Below, piece after piece: positions 8,001 to 15,145 of a DNA stretch of 24,712 bases. The stretch is from positions 1 to 24,712 of the IMG/VR virus record IMGVR_UViG_3300020187_000205. One strand, written 5' to 3'. Each line of letters opens with the position of its first letter. Position 1 is the first letter of the stretch. Source of the DNA: a virus. The notes under the pieces are model-generated. The model ran no database searches. It had not been told where the DNA came from and saw only the letters and a program-made list of their open reading frames with translations. The position numbers and the translations under genes were made by a program.

Positions 8001-9515
8001 GTTGTCGGTACAACAGAAAACACAGGGTTTGTTGGTCCCGAAGTTTGGACGTTCACCGTTACTGGTGATGACAGTGGTCAAACAGCACAACAAACAGTTA
8101 CCGTCAATGAAGCAGGAATAGTAAGAACTAATGTAATCGACATGGTTGCTACAACCGTAACAGAAGGCGATGGTTACAGTTTCACTGTCACTCAAACATT
8201 ACAGAACACCGCCACTTATGCGGATTTTGCATATGAGATTACTGGTGATACACGTGCTAATGTTGGATCGACTACTATTACTGCTGCTACATTTGCATCT
8301 AATAGCGGTGTGGTTACAATCAGTCCTACCACGACTTCTAGTGATGTTTATGAAGGTCCACAGACGATTACAATTTCTGGAACTGGAACAAGTGATACGT
8401 TTAGTCTTGTAGATGCTGCAACTGTTTACAATGCTGGATCGTTCAATGTATCAAGTATTGCAGAACAAGGCGGTGTTGCTAGGTTCACCCTTTCGGGCAC
8501 CAATATTCCAAACGGTACTCTTGTTCCATATACAATTACAGGTGTTCAAGCAGCAGATATTGATGTAGCATTGACTGGAAACATTACAATGGGTGGCAGT
8601 AACAGTGGATTTATTGATGTCACTGCTGTCTATGATAATGTTGCGATTGAAAACGAAACTCTAACTTTGACTGCGGGTGGTCAATCCGATACGGTTGATA
8701 TTACTGATGCTGTTCCTACTGTTACTTACACTGCGTCAACCAATACGCCGGTAACAGAAGGTTTCCCAATAGAATATACTATTGTAGCAACGGAAGTAAA
8801 CGGTGGTTCGTATGAAGATGTTACGGTTACAATTACGGGCACTGCTTCGAACAGGGTCACCGCTGGTAATTTTGCAATCACCGCAGCAGAATTTACTTCG
8901 GGTAGCGGTACGGTAACAAAGAATTACAGTGTAATAAGCGATCCTGTATATCAAGGGGACGAAAATGTCACCATCGATGCGGTTGGTGATACTTACGGTA
9001 ATTCAGCACCACAACAAACTGTGACTATTACAGATCAGGCAGCAGCAATCAATAGTGTTTCTGGTCCTACTGAGATTAATGATGGAGGAGCAACGACTTT
9101 GGTTGATCTTGGCGCACAAGTAAATGCTGCTGCGCAATCCGGACCTGCACCTGGACCGGACAAAGCAGAAGTTACATTTAGTTGGAACTCTCTATCAGAC
9201 GGTGATTTCAGATTCACTGATACAAGCACCGGTTTCGGTAGTAGCAACCTTCCGATCACCAGAACATGGTTGCTTGCAGGATCGTCAAGCGATTACGATA
9301 TCAGATTCGATCTCGACGGTTCATCATCGGCATTATTTTCAGGCACCACCGGATCATGGTTAGACGCAAGCGGTAGTCATGTTTGGGTCTCGCGGGACGA
9401 ATCACTTACGCAAGCAAATGGCAATGTGTTCGGCACTCTTAGTATAAGAGATGGCACAACACTAGATCTTTTAGATGCCATAACTGTCACTATGACAGCA
9501 ACTTATGAACAGTAA
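5025..9515 (+). CDS. Giant virion structural protein with N-terminal anchoring domain and tandem Calx-beta-like repeats
   Basis: This 1496-residue protein has two parts. Residues ~15-205 form a charged, aromatic domain beginning IENVLPEHFGSSYPKFINLL with YYEW nearby, and including FRAKGSKYSIEWFFRSFFNL. I recall similar N-termini on large marine phage structural proteins, where they probably anchor the protein to the virion. Residues ~215-1345 are beta-rich modules recognised by an (I/V)-T-E-G motif with the Glu near 236, 452, 611, 728, 848, 947, 1047, 1147 and 1245. From 848 onward the spacing is 98-100 residues. Several modules are preceded by a D-x-x-P linker (TDVVPVY, TDLVPTY, TDAVPTV). 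Residues ~1346-1496 form a different C-terminal domain. There is no signal peptide, membrane segment or catalytic motif. The ribosome site is weak. The gene lies between gp15 and gp16, where T4 has no gene. The role as a neck or tail fibre is inferred. Confidence 0.8.
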   Translation: MAHDNFIDKKRRRINLRDVHIENVLPEHFGSSYPKFINLLERYYEWQNQYDATELLNHLFAARDITETDLTLLNFIEDELLLGGSYFEGSGDKRAAANFSSVLFRAKGSKYSIEWFFRSFFNLDPEVIYTKENVFLIADENNPSSLISKIGPSSLRYITNDKLYQTFAILVRAGIPVNEWKKLFKLFVHPAGMYLGGEVLLESVADLNLTSQGSGETTTLESPVITLAPSHEPVPEGITVTYTVGAGTSLNGAGATEQTYLYPGTYKWYLEHVSTVDDDFVVVPPQIETHTPSIEASSFATKGDRILSINSDPTGWEGFDITGPGIFRGTSIVSVVGGGTNTIQLSDGITSDLPALTAFTVTGGWEDLEVTVKTELGSTPPADVPGKVYDTPTSGSLSFQIANDFFLAAEGLETYRIHILDWCNAPVRNEVLDNLYGIADVHYIVSTTEVNEVGSVGTSINITGTNLPDGTIYYYLTDENTSSGINQVADANLTANPNDWDAAQPNAFGFNNRQPIVVSSNAASFTVYPKKDYITEGDQTFRVFLVGPASYSDYHNDANTVELLAYLQPPATGLDNLTPTQEESVQQGQLITIKDTSVYPQYAVSQNNITEGGSIVPTITVTNEHNPNGDYFYNQSTETLTSDGVLWEILDDLDGRITTTSGRIAFNAASQTPTLSATTVDGYYRGTQTSTIRITNHDVPAQISTNTFNMVDAAPSAAVITGPTAISEGASGSWTFTRKNTAPGTTYYWWVTGAEDADFSSVPRTGSRSTLTVGTTAASITAGGDTMIMTSTMDLTAVLDQLPPEGTQAFTVNVSDTVGGAAIATFDSSITDVVPVYEVLTSAGSYTEGSTVVIGLNVTNSVGENVDYAIEDDGTGRYSVAGGTFVWNGSSYANLNLPTTVLATEEETQTITITVTGQSTGIQDTVEFDLTDLVPTYGLTIASPVTEGNDITLDLSVTNSVGETVSWALTGDTQGRASASSGDFTAPTYDDVVVGTTENTGFVGPEVWTFTVTGDDSGQTAQQTVTVNEAGIVRTNVIDMVATTVTEGDGYSFTVTQTLQNTATYADFAYEITGDTRANVGSTTITAATFASNSGVVTISPTTTSSDVYEGPQTITISGTGTSDTFSLVDAATVYNAGSFNVSSIAEQGGVARFTLSGTNIPNGTLVPYTITGVQAADIDVALTGNITMGGSNSGFIDVTAVYDNVAIENETLTLTAGGQSDTVDITDAVPTVTYTASTNTPVTEGFPIEYTIVATEVNGGSYEDVTVTITGTASNRVTAGNFAITAAEFTSGSGTVTKNYSVISDPVYQGDENVTIDAVGDTYGNSAPQQTVTITDQAAAINSVSGPTEINDGGATTLVDLGAQVNAAAQSGPAPGPDKAEVTFSWNSLSDGDFRFTDTSTGFGSSNLPITRTWLLAGSSSDYDIRFDLDGSSSALFSGTTGSWLDASGSHVWVSRDESLTQANGNVFGTLSIRDGTTLDLLDAITVTMTATYEQ
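7182..9044 (+). repeat. Tandem ~100-residue Calx-beta-like protein repeats (about six)
   Basis: These cover residues ~720-1340 of the giant protein. Successive modules start with ISEG (728), YTEG (848), VTEG (947), VTEG (1047), IAEQG (1147) and VTEG (1245), giving spacings of 120, 99, 100, 100 and 98 residues. The 848 and 947 modules share VTNSVGE at the same offset. The DNA of the copies has diverged, so this is an old protein-level repeat and not a recent DNA duplication. Confidence 0.75.
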
Positions 9516-9528
9516 TAGATAAGATACT

Positions 9529-10749
9529 ATGGCTAATCCAACATATCAATTTAGTGTGCTTCATTCAAATATGCCCAATGCATCTACGCTGTATTGGAGA
9601 ATTGTTAATGGCACCGGCGGAAATATAGCAGTAGATTTTCCGAGCAGAGACAGCGGAACTGAAACCACGGACGGTACTAGAAATTCTAGTATAGAATTAG
9701 AAGTGGAAGAAAATGCTACCAGCGGAACAAGGGGATATGTTTTAGAAGTAGCAACCAATGCTAGTTATATCGGAAAACAAACTCATTCTTTTAATGTAAT
9801 AGATGGCACAGTTATTCCTGCAAATGCTCCGACTGTTACGCCCAGTACTACGACACCCACAGAAGGCAATACTGTTACCTTTACATTCGGTGAAGCAGCA
9901 GGGTCTGCCGCACAAACATATTACTTCAATATCACTCATGGCACCACGTCTAATGCTGACTTTACTGCTGATCCTCCTGGTAATGGTGCGACTGCAAGAA
10001 CTACTGTTACATGGAATGGAACATCATTCTCTCCTGCCACTGTTGATGTGACACTTGCGGGAGCAGGAGGCGCAGACGGTGTAGATGATGGTGAACAATT
10101 TACTGGTAAATTGTTTGATGCTGTGACTGGCGGAACTGAAGTAGCAACCACTGCAACGATTACTGTGGCAGATGATCCTACAGCACTCACATTCGCATTC
10201 GATCCTACATTAGTTAGACATAGAAGGTTTACTAACAATCCGTTCCTTGGGTGTACCACAACTTCTCAAATAGATTTCTTAAGAAATGGTTCGACTGCTA
10301 TACAGAGTACTGGATTTGGGACTGAAAACGTGGAGACCATTACTCCTGCTCTTGATACAGGAAATAACTGGTCTAGCACTCAAAATTCTATTTTTGGAGA
10401 TAGTTATCAAATTTTGTTCCAAGTTTATGAGAATTCTGGTTTAACGATATTAACAAGCTCTACAAGAGGTTCTGTGGCAGGTGACGCTTATGAAGTTCTA
10501 AAAGGAGGTGTAGCAACTTCTTGGACACAATCCACAGCAAATACGTGGATTCAATTGAGTGATATCGTTAGACTACAAGCAACCAGAGCCGAAGGTGGAA
10601 CGGGCGATGGTTCTGGTGCTGGTTCCTCTGCGATCACAAACTACGTTAAATATACTATCAAACAATACTCGGGGGTTCTGGGAACCGGAACAACTGTCCT
10701 GACTGGAAATTTTGAACATAAAGTAGAAGCATCGGATGGTCCATCATAA
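9529..10749 (+). CDS. Calx-beta/Ig-like virion structural protein, companion of the giant repeat protein
   Basis: This 406-residue protein is recognised by relation to the gene before it. Residues ~1-92 begin abruptly with a strand pattern like the middle of a Calx-beta-like module (FSVLHSNMPNASTLYWRIVN) without the usual EG strand. Residues ~100-215 hold one complete module starting TPTEGNTVTFTF, with ADFTADPPG and ending ATITVADDP. Residues ~216-406 form a distinct C-terminal beta-rich domain with Trp at regular places. There is no enzyme motif, signal peptide or membrane segment. It starts 13 bases after the giant gene's stop with a weak ribosome site and overlaps the gp16 start by one base (TAATG). 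It may cap or assemble with the giant protein, or may be a piece split from it. Function is inferred only from composition and context. Confidence 0.72.
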   Translation: MANPTYQFSVLHSNMPNASTLYWRIVNGTGGNIAVDFPSRDSGTETTDGTRNSSIELEVEENATSGTRGYVLEVATNASYIGKQTHSFNVIDGTVIPANAPTVTPSTTTPTEGNTVTFTFGEAAGSAAQTYYFNITHGTTSNADFTADPPGNGATARTTVTWNGTSFSPATVDVTLAGAGGADGVDDGEQFTGKLFDAVTGGTEVATTATITVADDPTALTFAFDPTLVRHRRFTNNPFLGCTTTSQIDFLRNGSTAIQSTGFGTENVETITPALDTGNNWSSTQNSIFGDSYQILFQVYENSGLTILTSSTRGSVAGDAYEVLKGGVATSWTQSTANTWIQLSDIVRLQATRAEGGTGDGSGAGSSAITNYVKYTIKQYSGVLGTGTTVLTGNFEHKVEASDGPS

Positions 10750-11132
10750 TGAAAAACCACGATAAAGATAAAAAAACACCCGAAGAAAAAGTAGAGTATG
10801 ACTACGATTACTCTCGCGCTACATACTATGAACTTATAGAGAAGGGTAAAGAGTCTCTTGATCTTATGATCGAAGTTGCTCGTGAATCAGAACACCCTCG
10901 TGCGTTTGAAGTGTTATCAGGTATGGTCAAAAACATATCTGATGTCAACGATAGACTGATGGATCTGAATAAGAAACAAAAAGAAATGTTAGAACCAAGC
11001 AAGAATCAAGCAAAGCAGATCACCAATAACAATGTATTTCTCGGTAGCACAACAGACTTACAAAGGTTGCTACATAAAGTAGAAGATGAAAAGGTGATAG
11101 AAATTGACTCAAGCAATTCGAATGCAGAATGA
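10749..11132 (+). CDS. 16: Small terminase subunit gp16
   Basis: This 127-residue protein lies directly before the large terminase and fits the T4 gp16 pattern. A predicted helical, charged central region (residues ~28-85) contains the SEHPRAFEVLSGMVKNISDVN stretch, which parallels T4 gp16's SPRHMEVFATL region. It is followed by NNVFLGSTTDLQRLL (residues ~93-107), equivalent to the conserved ATVFMGSPTEL motif of T4. Small terminases form rings that recognise the concatemer and stimulate gp17 ATPase. T4 gp16 is about 164 residues, so this copy is short at the N-terminus. The start overlaps the previous stop by one base, and the 3' end overlaps gp17 by 11 or 29 bases depending on the gp17 start. 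Confidence 0.88.
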   Translation: MKNHDKDKKTPEEKVEYDYDYSRATYYELIEKGKESLDLMIEVARESEHPRAFEVLSGMVKNISDVNDRLMDLNKKQKEMLEPSKNQAKQITNNNVFLGSTTDLQRLLHKVEDEKVIEIDSSNSNAE

Positions 11133-12735
11133 AACATATCAATATAACTCACTAGTAAAAAGAGATGGTGTAGTTCAGGAGTGGACCACAGAGGAGGTCC
11201 AAGAATATGCAAAGTGTATGGCAAGTCCTTCGTATTTTGCGGAAACATATGTCAAAATTATATCACTCGATAAAGGTCTCGTTCCGTTCGATCTTTACCC
11301 CTATCAAGAAAAGATGTTCGAGCATTTTAATAGCAATCGTTTTACTATTATTCTTGCTTGTAGACAGAGTGGCAAATCTATTTCGTCTGTCGCCTACTTA
11401 CTCTGGTATGCAATCTTCAATCCCGAAAAAACAATCGCAGTCCTCGCAAACAAAGGTTCCACTTCGAGAGAGATGCTTGGACGTGTTACTCTCATGTTGG
11501 AGAACCTTCCTTTCTTTTTGCAGCCCGGTTGCAAATCTCTTAACAAAGGGTCTATTGAATTTTCTAATAATTCTAGGATTGTTGCTGCTTCTACCAGCGG
11601 GTCTTCTATTCGTGGTATGTCTGTTAATTTGCTCTATCTCGATGAGTTTGCTTTTGTTGAGCGAGCAGGTGAATTCTATACTTCCACCTATCCGGTTATC
11701 TCTTCCGGTAAAGACACGAAGGTTATTATCACGTCTACGGCAAACGGTATCGGAAACATTTTCCACAAAATCTGGGAAGGAGCAGAGCAAGGAACGAACG
11801 AGTTTAAATCCTTTCGAGTAGATTGGTGGGACGTTCCAAGTCGAGACGAAGCATGGAAACAAATGACAATTGCCAACACTTCGCAATTGCAATTCGATCA
11901 AGAATTTGGTAATACTTTTTTCGGAACAGGGGACACCCTAATAAACGCAGAGACACTTTTGTCGTTAAGATCAAAAGCGCCCCTGCGGGTACTAGAGGGT
12001 GGTCTTATGTTAGTTTACGATGAAACTCGGCCGAGTCACGAGTACATCATGACCGTTGATGTCTCGAAAGGAAGAGGACAGGACTATTCTACGTTCACTG
12101 TTATTGACATAACGACCAGACCCTTTAAACAGGTTGCTGTGTACCGGAACAACACTATCTCTCCAATACTCTTCCCTAATATTATATATAAGTACGCGAC
12201 TGTTTACAATGATGCATATGTGGTAATTGAAGCAAATGATCAGGGTGCAGTAGTCTGTAATGGTTTATACTACGACATCGAATATGAAAATGTACACGTA
12301 TCATCAACAATAAAATCATCTCATATAGGTGTTGAGATGAACCGAAGAACTAAACGTCTCGGTTGTTCTGGTATCAAAGATCTCATGGAGTCTCGAAAAT
12401 TAGAGATAGTAGATGAGCAAACCATCATGGAAATTTCTACCTTTGTTCTGAAAGGTCAGTCCTATGAGGCAAGCGAAGGTAACCATGACGATCTTATGAT
12501 GAACTTGGTCATGATGGGGTACTTTATACATACGGAATTCTTCCATAACTTGACAGACATTAATCTTAAAGATTTAATGTATCAGGAACGTATGAAGCAA
12601 ATTGAAGCAGACGTGGTACCTTTTGGTTTTATAGATGATGGCAGCGATGTTATCGACGAAATAGAATCTCGTGAAGACTGGGAAAGAAAACAATGGCAAG
12701 TGTGGTCAGAAGTAGACACTTTGGAATATTGGTAA
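11104..12735 (+). CDS. 17: Large terminase subunit gp17 (packaging ATPase-nuclease)
   Basis: This 543-residue protein carries every expected motor and nuclease motif. The Walker A variant CRQSGKS lies at residues ~86-92. Walker B with the catalytic Glu (LLYLDEF) spans ~176-182, with Asp180 and Glu181. The coupling motif TSTANG is at ~210-215. The RNase H-like nuclease acids are in TVDVSKGRGQDYS (Asp319, Asp327), VIEAND (Glu376) and NHDDLMMN (Asp462/463). It binds the portal gp20, translocates DNA and cuts concatemers. T4 gp17 is about 610 residues. The start at 11104 is a TTG, preferred because AAGG ends nine bases upstream. The alternative is ATG at 11122 with no visible ribosome site. Either start overlaps gp16, implying coupled translation. 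The stop lies at the left edge of an inverted repeat. Confidence 0.96.
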   Translation: MTQAIRMQNETYQYNSLVKRDGVVQEWTTEEVQEYAKCMASPSYFAETYVKIISLDKGLVPFDLYPYQEKMFEHFNSNRFTIILACRQSGKSISSVAYLLWYAIFNPEKTIAVLANKGSTSREMLGRVTLMLENLPFFLQPGCKSLNKGSIEFSNNSRIVAASTSGSSIRGMSVNLLYLDEFAFVERAGEFYTSTYPVISSGKDTKVIITSTANGIGNIFHKIWEGAEQGTNEFKSFRVDWWDVPSRDEAWKQMTIANTSQLQFDQEFGNTFFGTGDTLINAETLLSLRSKAPLRVLEGGLMLVYDETRPSHEYIMTVDVSKGRGQDYSTFTVIDITTRPFKQVAVYRNNTISPILFPNIIYKYATVYNDAYVVIEANDQGAVVCNGLYYDIEYENVHVSSTIKSSHIGVEMNRRTKRLGCSGIKDLMESRKLEIVDEQTIMEISTFVLKGQSYEASEGNHDDLMMNLVMMGYFIHTEFFHNLTDINLKDLMYQERMKQIEADVVPFGFIDDGSDVIDEIESREDWERKQWQVWSEVDTLEYW

Positions 12736-12768
12736 ATCTCAATTGTTATAAATAAAAGCATTGAGATT
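12735..12768 (+). repeat. 9-bp inverted repeat bracketing the gp18 late promoter
   Basis: AATCTCAAT (12735-12743) and ATTGAGATT (12760-12768) are perfect reverse complements separated by 16 nt. The TATAAATA promoter lies in the spacer. The left arm begins in the last base of the gp17 stop codon. There is no T-run directly after the right arm, so it is not a classic intrinsic terminator, though it could act as a weak one or protect the gp17 mRNA 3' end. Confidence 0.6.
12747..12754 (+). promoter_or_regulatory. T4-type late promoter (TATAAATA) for gp18-gp19
   Basis: This is an exact TATAAATA match in the gp17-gp18 intergenic gap, 66 nt before the gp18 ATG. Sheath and tube proteins are needed in many copies per virion, so a dedicated promoter here fits the stoichiometry. 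Confidence 0.8.
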
Positions 12769-12820
12769 AATACCGCATTATGTTTTCTTATCATAGGTAA
12801 ACGAAAAAAAGGACACGATT

Positions 12821-14545
12821 ATGGCAAATCAATTCGCGTCTCCAAACATAACCGTAAAGGAAATCGATCTTAGTGGCGTAGTGCCAGCAGTCGATACCTC
12901 TACTGGAGCGTTTGTGGGAGACTTTAATTGGGGACCAGTTGAACAACCGATTTTAATTAGTAACGAAGCAGGATTAGTAGAAGCGTTTGGTTCGCCCTCA
13001 TTAATTAAAGATAGTAGTGCTGTTGATTTTTTATCAGCATCTTACTTCCTTAAATATGCAAGCACACTTTACGTAACTCGAACAGTAAACACAAATGCCG
13101 TGAACGCATCACATGCTGGATCAGCTACATTAATTAAAAACGATGTTGATTGGGACTTCAAAAAATCAGGGTTATTAACACAAGAAATTTTAGCAAAATA
13201 TCCAGGTGCCGCAGGTAATAGCATAGCAGTAAAACTTTGCCCTGCAAGCACTACCGATACTGCTTTTGCTTCATGGGATTCTGCATATCAAGATCAATTT
13301 GATACTGCTCCCGGATCTTCTTCTTATGTGAAAAATGCTTCTGGTCTTACTAATCCACTAGATGAAGTTCATGCTTTGGTCATAGACTCTGACGGTGTAT
13401 TTTCTGGTGTTCCAGGAACTGTCCTTGAATCATTTGCTTATCTTTCTTTAGCAGGAGACGCTAAAACTCCTGATGGTACAGACAATTTCATAATTAATGT
13501 ATTAAACAACAAATCTAACTTTGTAAGAGCATCTGATATTACTGATTACACCGATGTTGGTGTTTTATCAGCATCTTTTGCTAGTGCAGGAGGCAATGCG
13601 GTTGCTAGTCTGGCACTTTCCGGAGGGGTACAATCACCCGCGTTAGACACTGGCGATTATCAAACTGGTTTCGATACATTTAATGATCCAGAAAACATTA
13701 CGGTAGACTTCCTCATCGCACCTTCTATGGTTAGTGATGCAGACCATAAAACTGTTGTCGATTATATGGTAGGTATTGCTGCTTCAACGAGAAAAGATTG
13801 TGTGGTGGTAACTTCTCCAAGCAGAGACGCTGTTCTTAATCAAGCAAACGCAACAGATATTACGAATGCAATTCTTGCTAGTACTTTAAATTATGCTCCA
13901 TCTTCATATCTAATCTGCGATAATAACTTTCTGAAAGTATACGATAAGTATAACGATCAGTATTTAATGATTCCTGCTGCAAGTTCTACTGCTGGTTTGA
14001 TGGCATTGACAGATCAAGTATCTGCTCCATGGTTCTCACCCGCAGGACAACGAAGAGGACAATACTTTGGTGTTACTTCTCTTGCGTGGAATGCAGATAG
14101 AAGCAAGCGCGATCTTTTATACAAGAAAGGGATTAATCCAATTGTTAATCTGCCAGGACAGGGCATTCTATTATACGGCGACAAGACCAAAGAGTCAAGA
14201 CCTTCGGCGTTTGACAGAATCAATGTTCGTAGGTTGTTCCTTGTAATTGAAAGAGCAATCAAAGCAGCATCATCAAATGTTCTGTTTGAGTTCAACGACG
14301 AGTTTACTCGATCAGAGTTTGTAGGTATTGTAGAACCTTTCTTACGAGAGATTCAAGGGCGAAGAGGGATTACAGATTTCCGAGTAGTTTGTGACGAAAC
14401 AAACAACACGGCAAACGTAATCGATAGCAACCGTTTTGTGGCAAGTATCTTTGTCAAACCCGCACGTTCGATCAACTTTATCACGCTTAATTTCGTGGCA
14501 GTTAGATCAGGTGTTGAGTTTGAAGAAGTTACTGGCACAGTATAA
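12821..14545 (+). CDS. 18: Contractile tail sheath protein gp18
   Basis: This 574-residue protein is a T4-like sheath subunit. It opens with a typical sheath N-terminus (SPNITVKEIDLSGVVPAVDTS, then GAFVGDFNWGPVEQP). It ends with the conserved sheath C-terminal domain from residue ~465: RINVRRLFLVIERAIKAAS, then FLREIQGRRGITDFRVVCDE, and the closing VKPARSINFITLNFVAV. This C-terminal domain forms the inner core of the sheath that packs on the gp19 tube. T4 gp18 is 659 residues, so the protruding middle domains are smaller here. The ATG has a good ribosome site (AAAGGA) and its own late promoter. gp19 follows after 11 bases. Confidence 0.95.
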   Translation: MANQFASPNITVKEIDLSGVVPAVDTSTGAFVGDFNWGPVEQPILISNEAGLVEAFGSPSLIKDSSAVDFLSASYFLKYASTLYVTRTVNTNAVNASHAGSATLIKNDVDWDFKKSGLLTQEILAKYPGAAGNSIAVKLCPASTTDTAFASWDSAYQDQFDTAPGSSSYVKNASGLTNPLDEVHALVIDSDGVFSGVPGTVLESFAYLSLAGDAKTPDGTDNFIINVLNNKSNFVRASDITDYTDVGVLSASFASAGGNAVASLALSGGVQSPALDTGDYQTGFDTFNDPENITVDFLIAPSMVSDADHKTVVDYMVGIAASTRKDCVVVTSPSRDAVLNQANATDITNAILASTLNYAPSSYLICDNNFLKVYDKYNDQYLMIPAASSTAGLMALTDQVSAPWFSPAGQRRGQYFGVTSLAWNADRSKRDLLYKKGINPIVNLPGQGILLYGDKTKESRPSAFDRINVRRLFLVIERAIKAASSNVLFEFNDEFTRSEFVGIVEPFLREIQGRRGITDFRVVCDETNNTANVIDSNRFVASIFVKPARSINFITLNFVAVRSGVEFEEVTGTV

Positions 14546-14556
14546 GGAGAGTCTAG

Positions 14557-15084
14557 ATGGCAATTTTAGGAGTCGATGACTTTAAGTCAAAACTAACCGG
14601 TGGTGGTGCACGTGCTAATCTTTTTAAGGTTACACTGAACTTTCCGGGATATGCTGGGGGAGATGTCGAACTGACATCTTTCCTTTGCAGAACTGCACAA
14701 TTACCTGCTTCTACTACGGGTGTAATTGAAGTTCCATTTCGTGGAAGAATACTCAAGATGGCAGGAGACAGAACTTTTGAAAACTGGTCTGTTACCATCA
14801 TGAATGATACAGGATTTGTATCACGGGATTCTTTCGAACGATGGATAAATGGTATTAACTCGCATTCTGCTAATACAGGTCTTGTTAATCCCGCAGACTA
14901 TCAAGCGGATCTTATTGTAGAACAACTTGATAGAGACGAATCTGTGTTGAAAAAATACACTTTTCGTGGATGCTTCCCCATCAGTGTAGGTGCTATTGCT
15001 TTGGATTACGACCAAGCAACTACTATTGAGCAGTTCGACGTTGAATTCGCAGTTCAATACTGGGAGTCAAATACAACTAGTTAA
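14557..15084 (+). CDS. 19: Tail tube protein gp19
   Basis: This 175-residue protein fits T4 gp19 (163 residues). It has ARANLFKVTLNFPGY near residue 20, FLCRTAQLPASTTGVIEVPFRGR in residues ~42-64 and FENWSVTIMND (~74-84). The C-terminus has YTFRGCFPISVGAIALDYD (~134-152) and ends with FDVEFAVQYWE. It polymerises as stacked hexamers to make the inner tail tube through which DNA passes, surrounded by gp18. The start has the strongest ribosome site in the window (AAGGAG at good spacing), consistent with a need for high copy number. A strong hairpin terminator follows its stop by 16 bases, ending the gp18-gp19 unit. Confidence 0.95.
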   Translation: MAILGVDDFKSKLTGGGARANLFKVTLNFPGYAGGDVELTSFLCRTAQLPASTTGVIEVPFRGRILKMAGDRTFENWSVTIMNDTGFVSRDSFERWINGINSHSANTGLVNPADYQADLIVEQLDRDESVLKKYTFRGCFPISVGAIALDYDQATTIEQFDVEFAVQYWESNTTS

Positions 15085-15090
15085 TAGCGT

Positions 15091-15098
15091 TATAGATA
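15091..15098 (+). promoter_or_regulatory. Degenerate late promoter candidate (TATAGATA) before gp20
   Basis: This differs by one base from TATAAATA and lies 47 nt before the gp20 ATG. It sits immediately upstream of the gp19 terminator hairpin, so a transcript starting here would begin at or within that hairpin. It is the only candidate promoter seen between the terminator and gp20. Confidence 0.3.
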
Positions 15099-15100
15099 TA

Positions 15101-15126
15101 GGGAGTCTTTAAGGCTCCCTTTGTTT
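15101..15126 (+). terminator. Hairpin terminator after gp19
   Basis: GGGAGTC (15101-15107) pairs with GGCTCCC (15113-15119), with one T-G wobble and a 5-nt loop TTTAA. It is followed by TTTGTTT (15120-15126). The GC-rich 7-bp stem and T-rich tail in an AT-rich gap fit a Rho-independent terminator for the gp18-gp19 transcript. Confidence 0.75.
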
Positions 15127-15145
15127 AATTTCCTATGAGGATCAC

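Noticed and set aside
11207-11821. 204-residue open frame in another + frame inside gp17, hydrophobic and membrane-like
   Set aside because: It overlaps the ATPase motifs of gp17, which are certain. The Leu/Ser richness is a frame-shift artefact of the gp17 codons.
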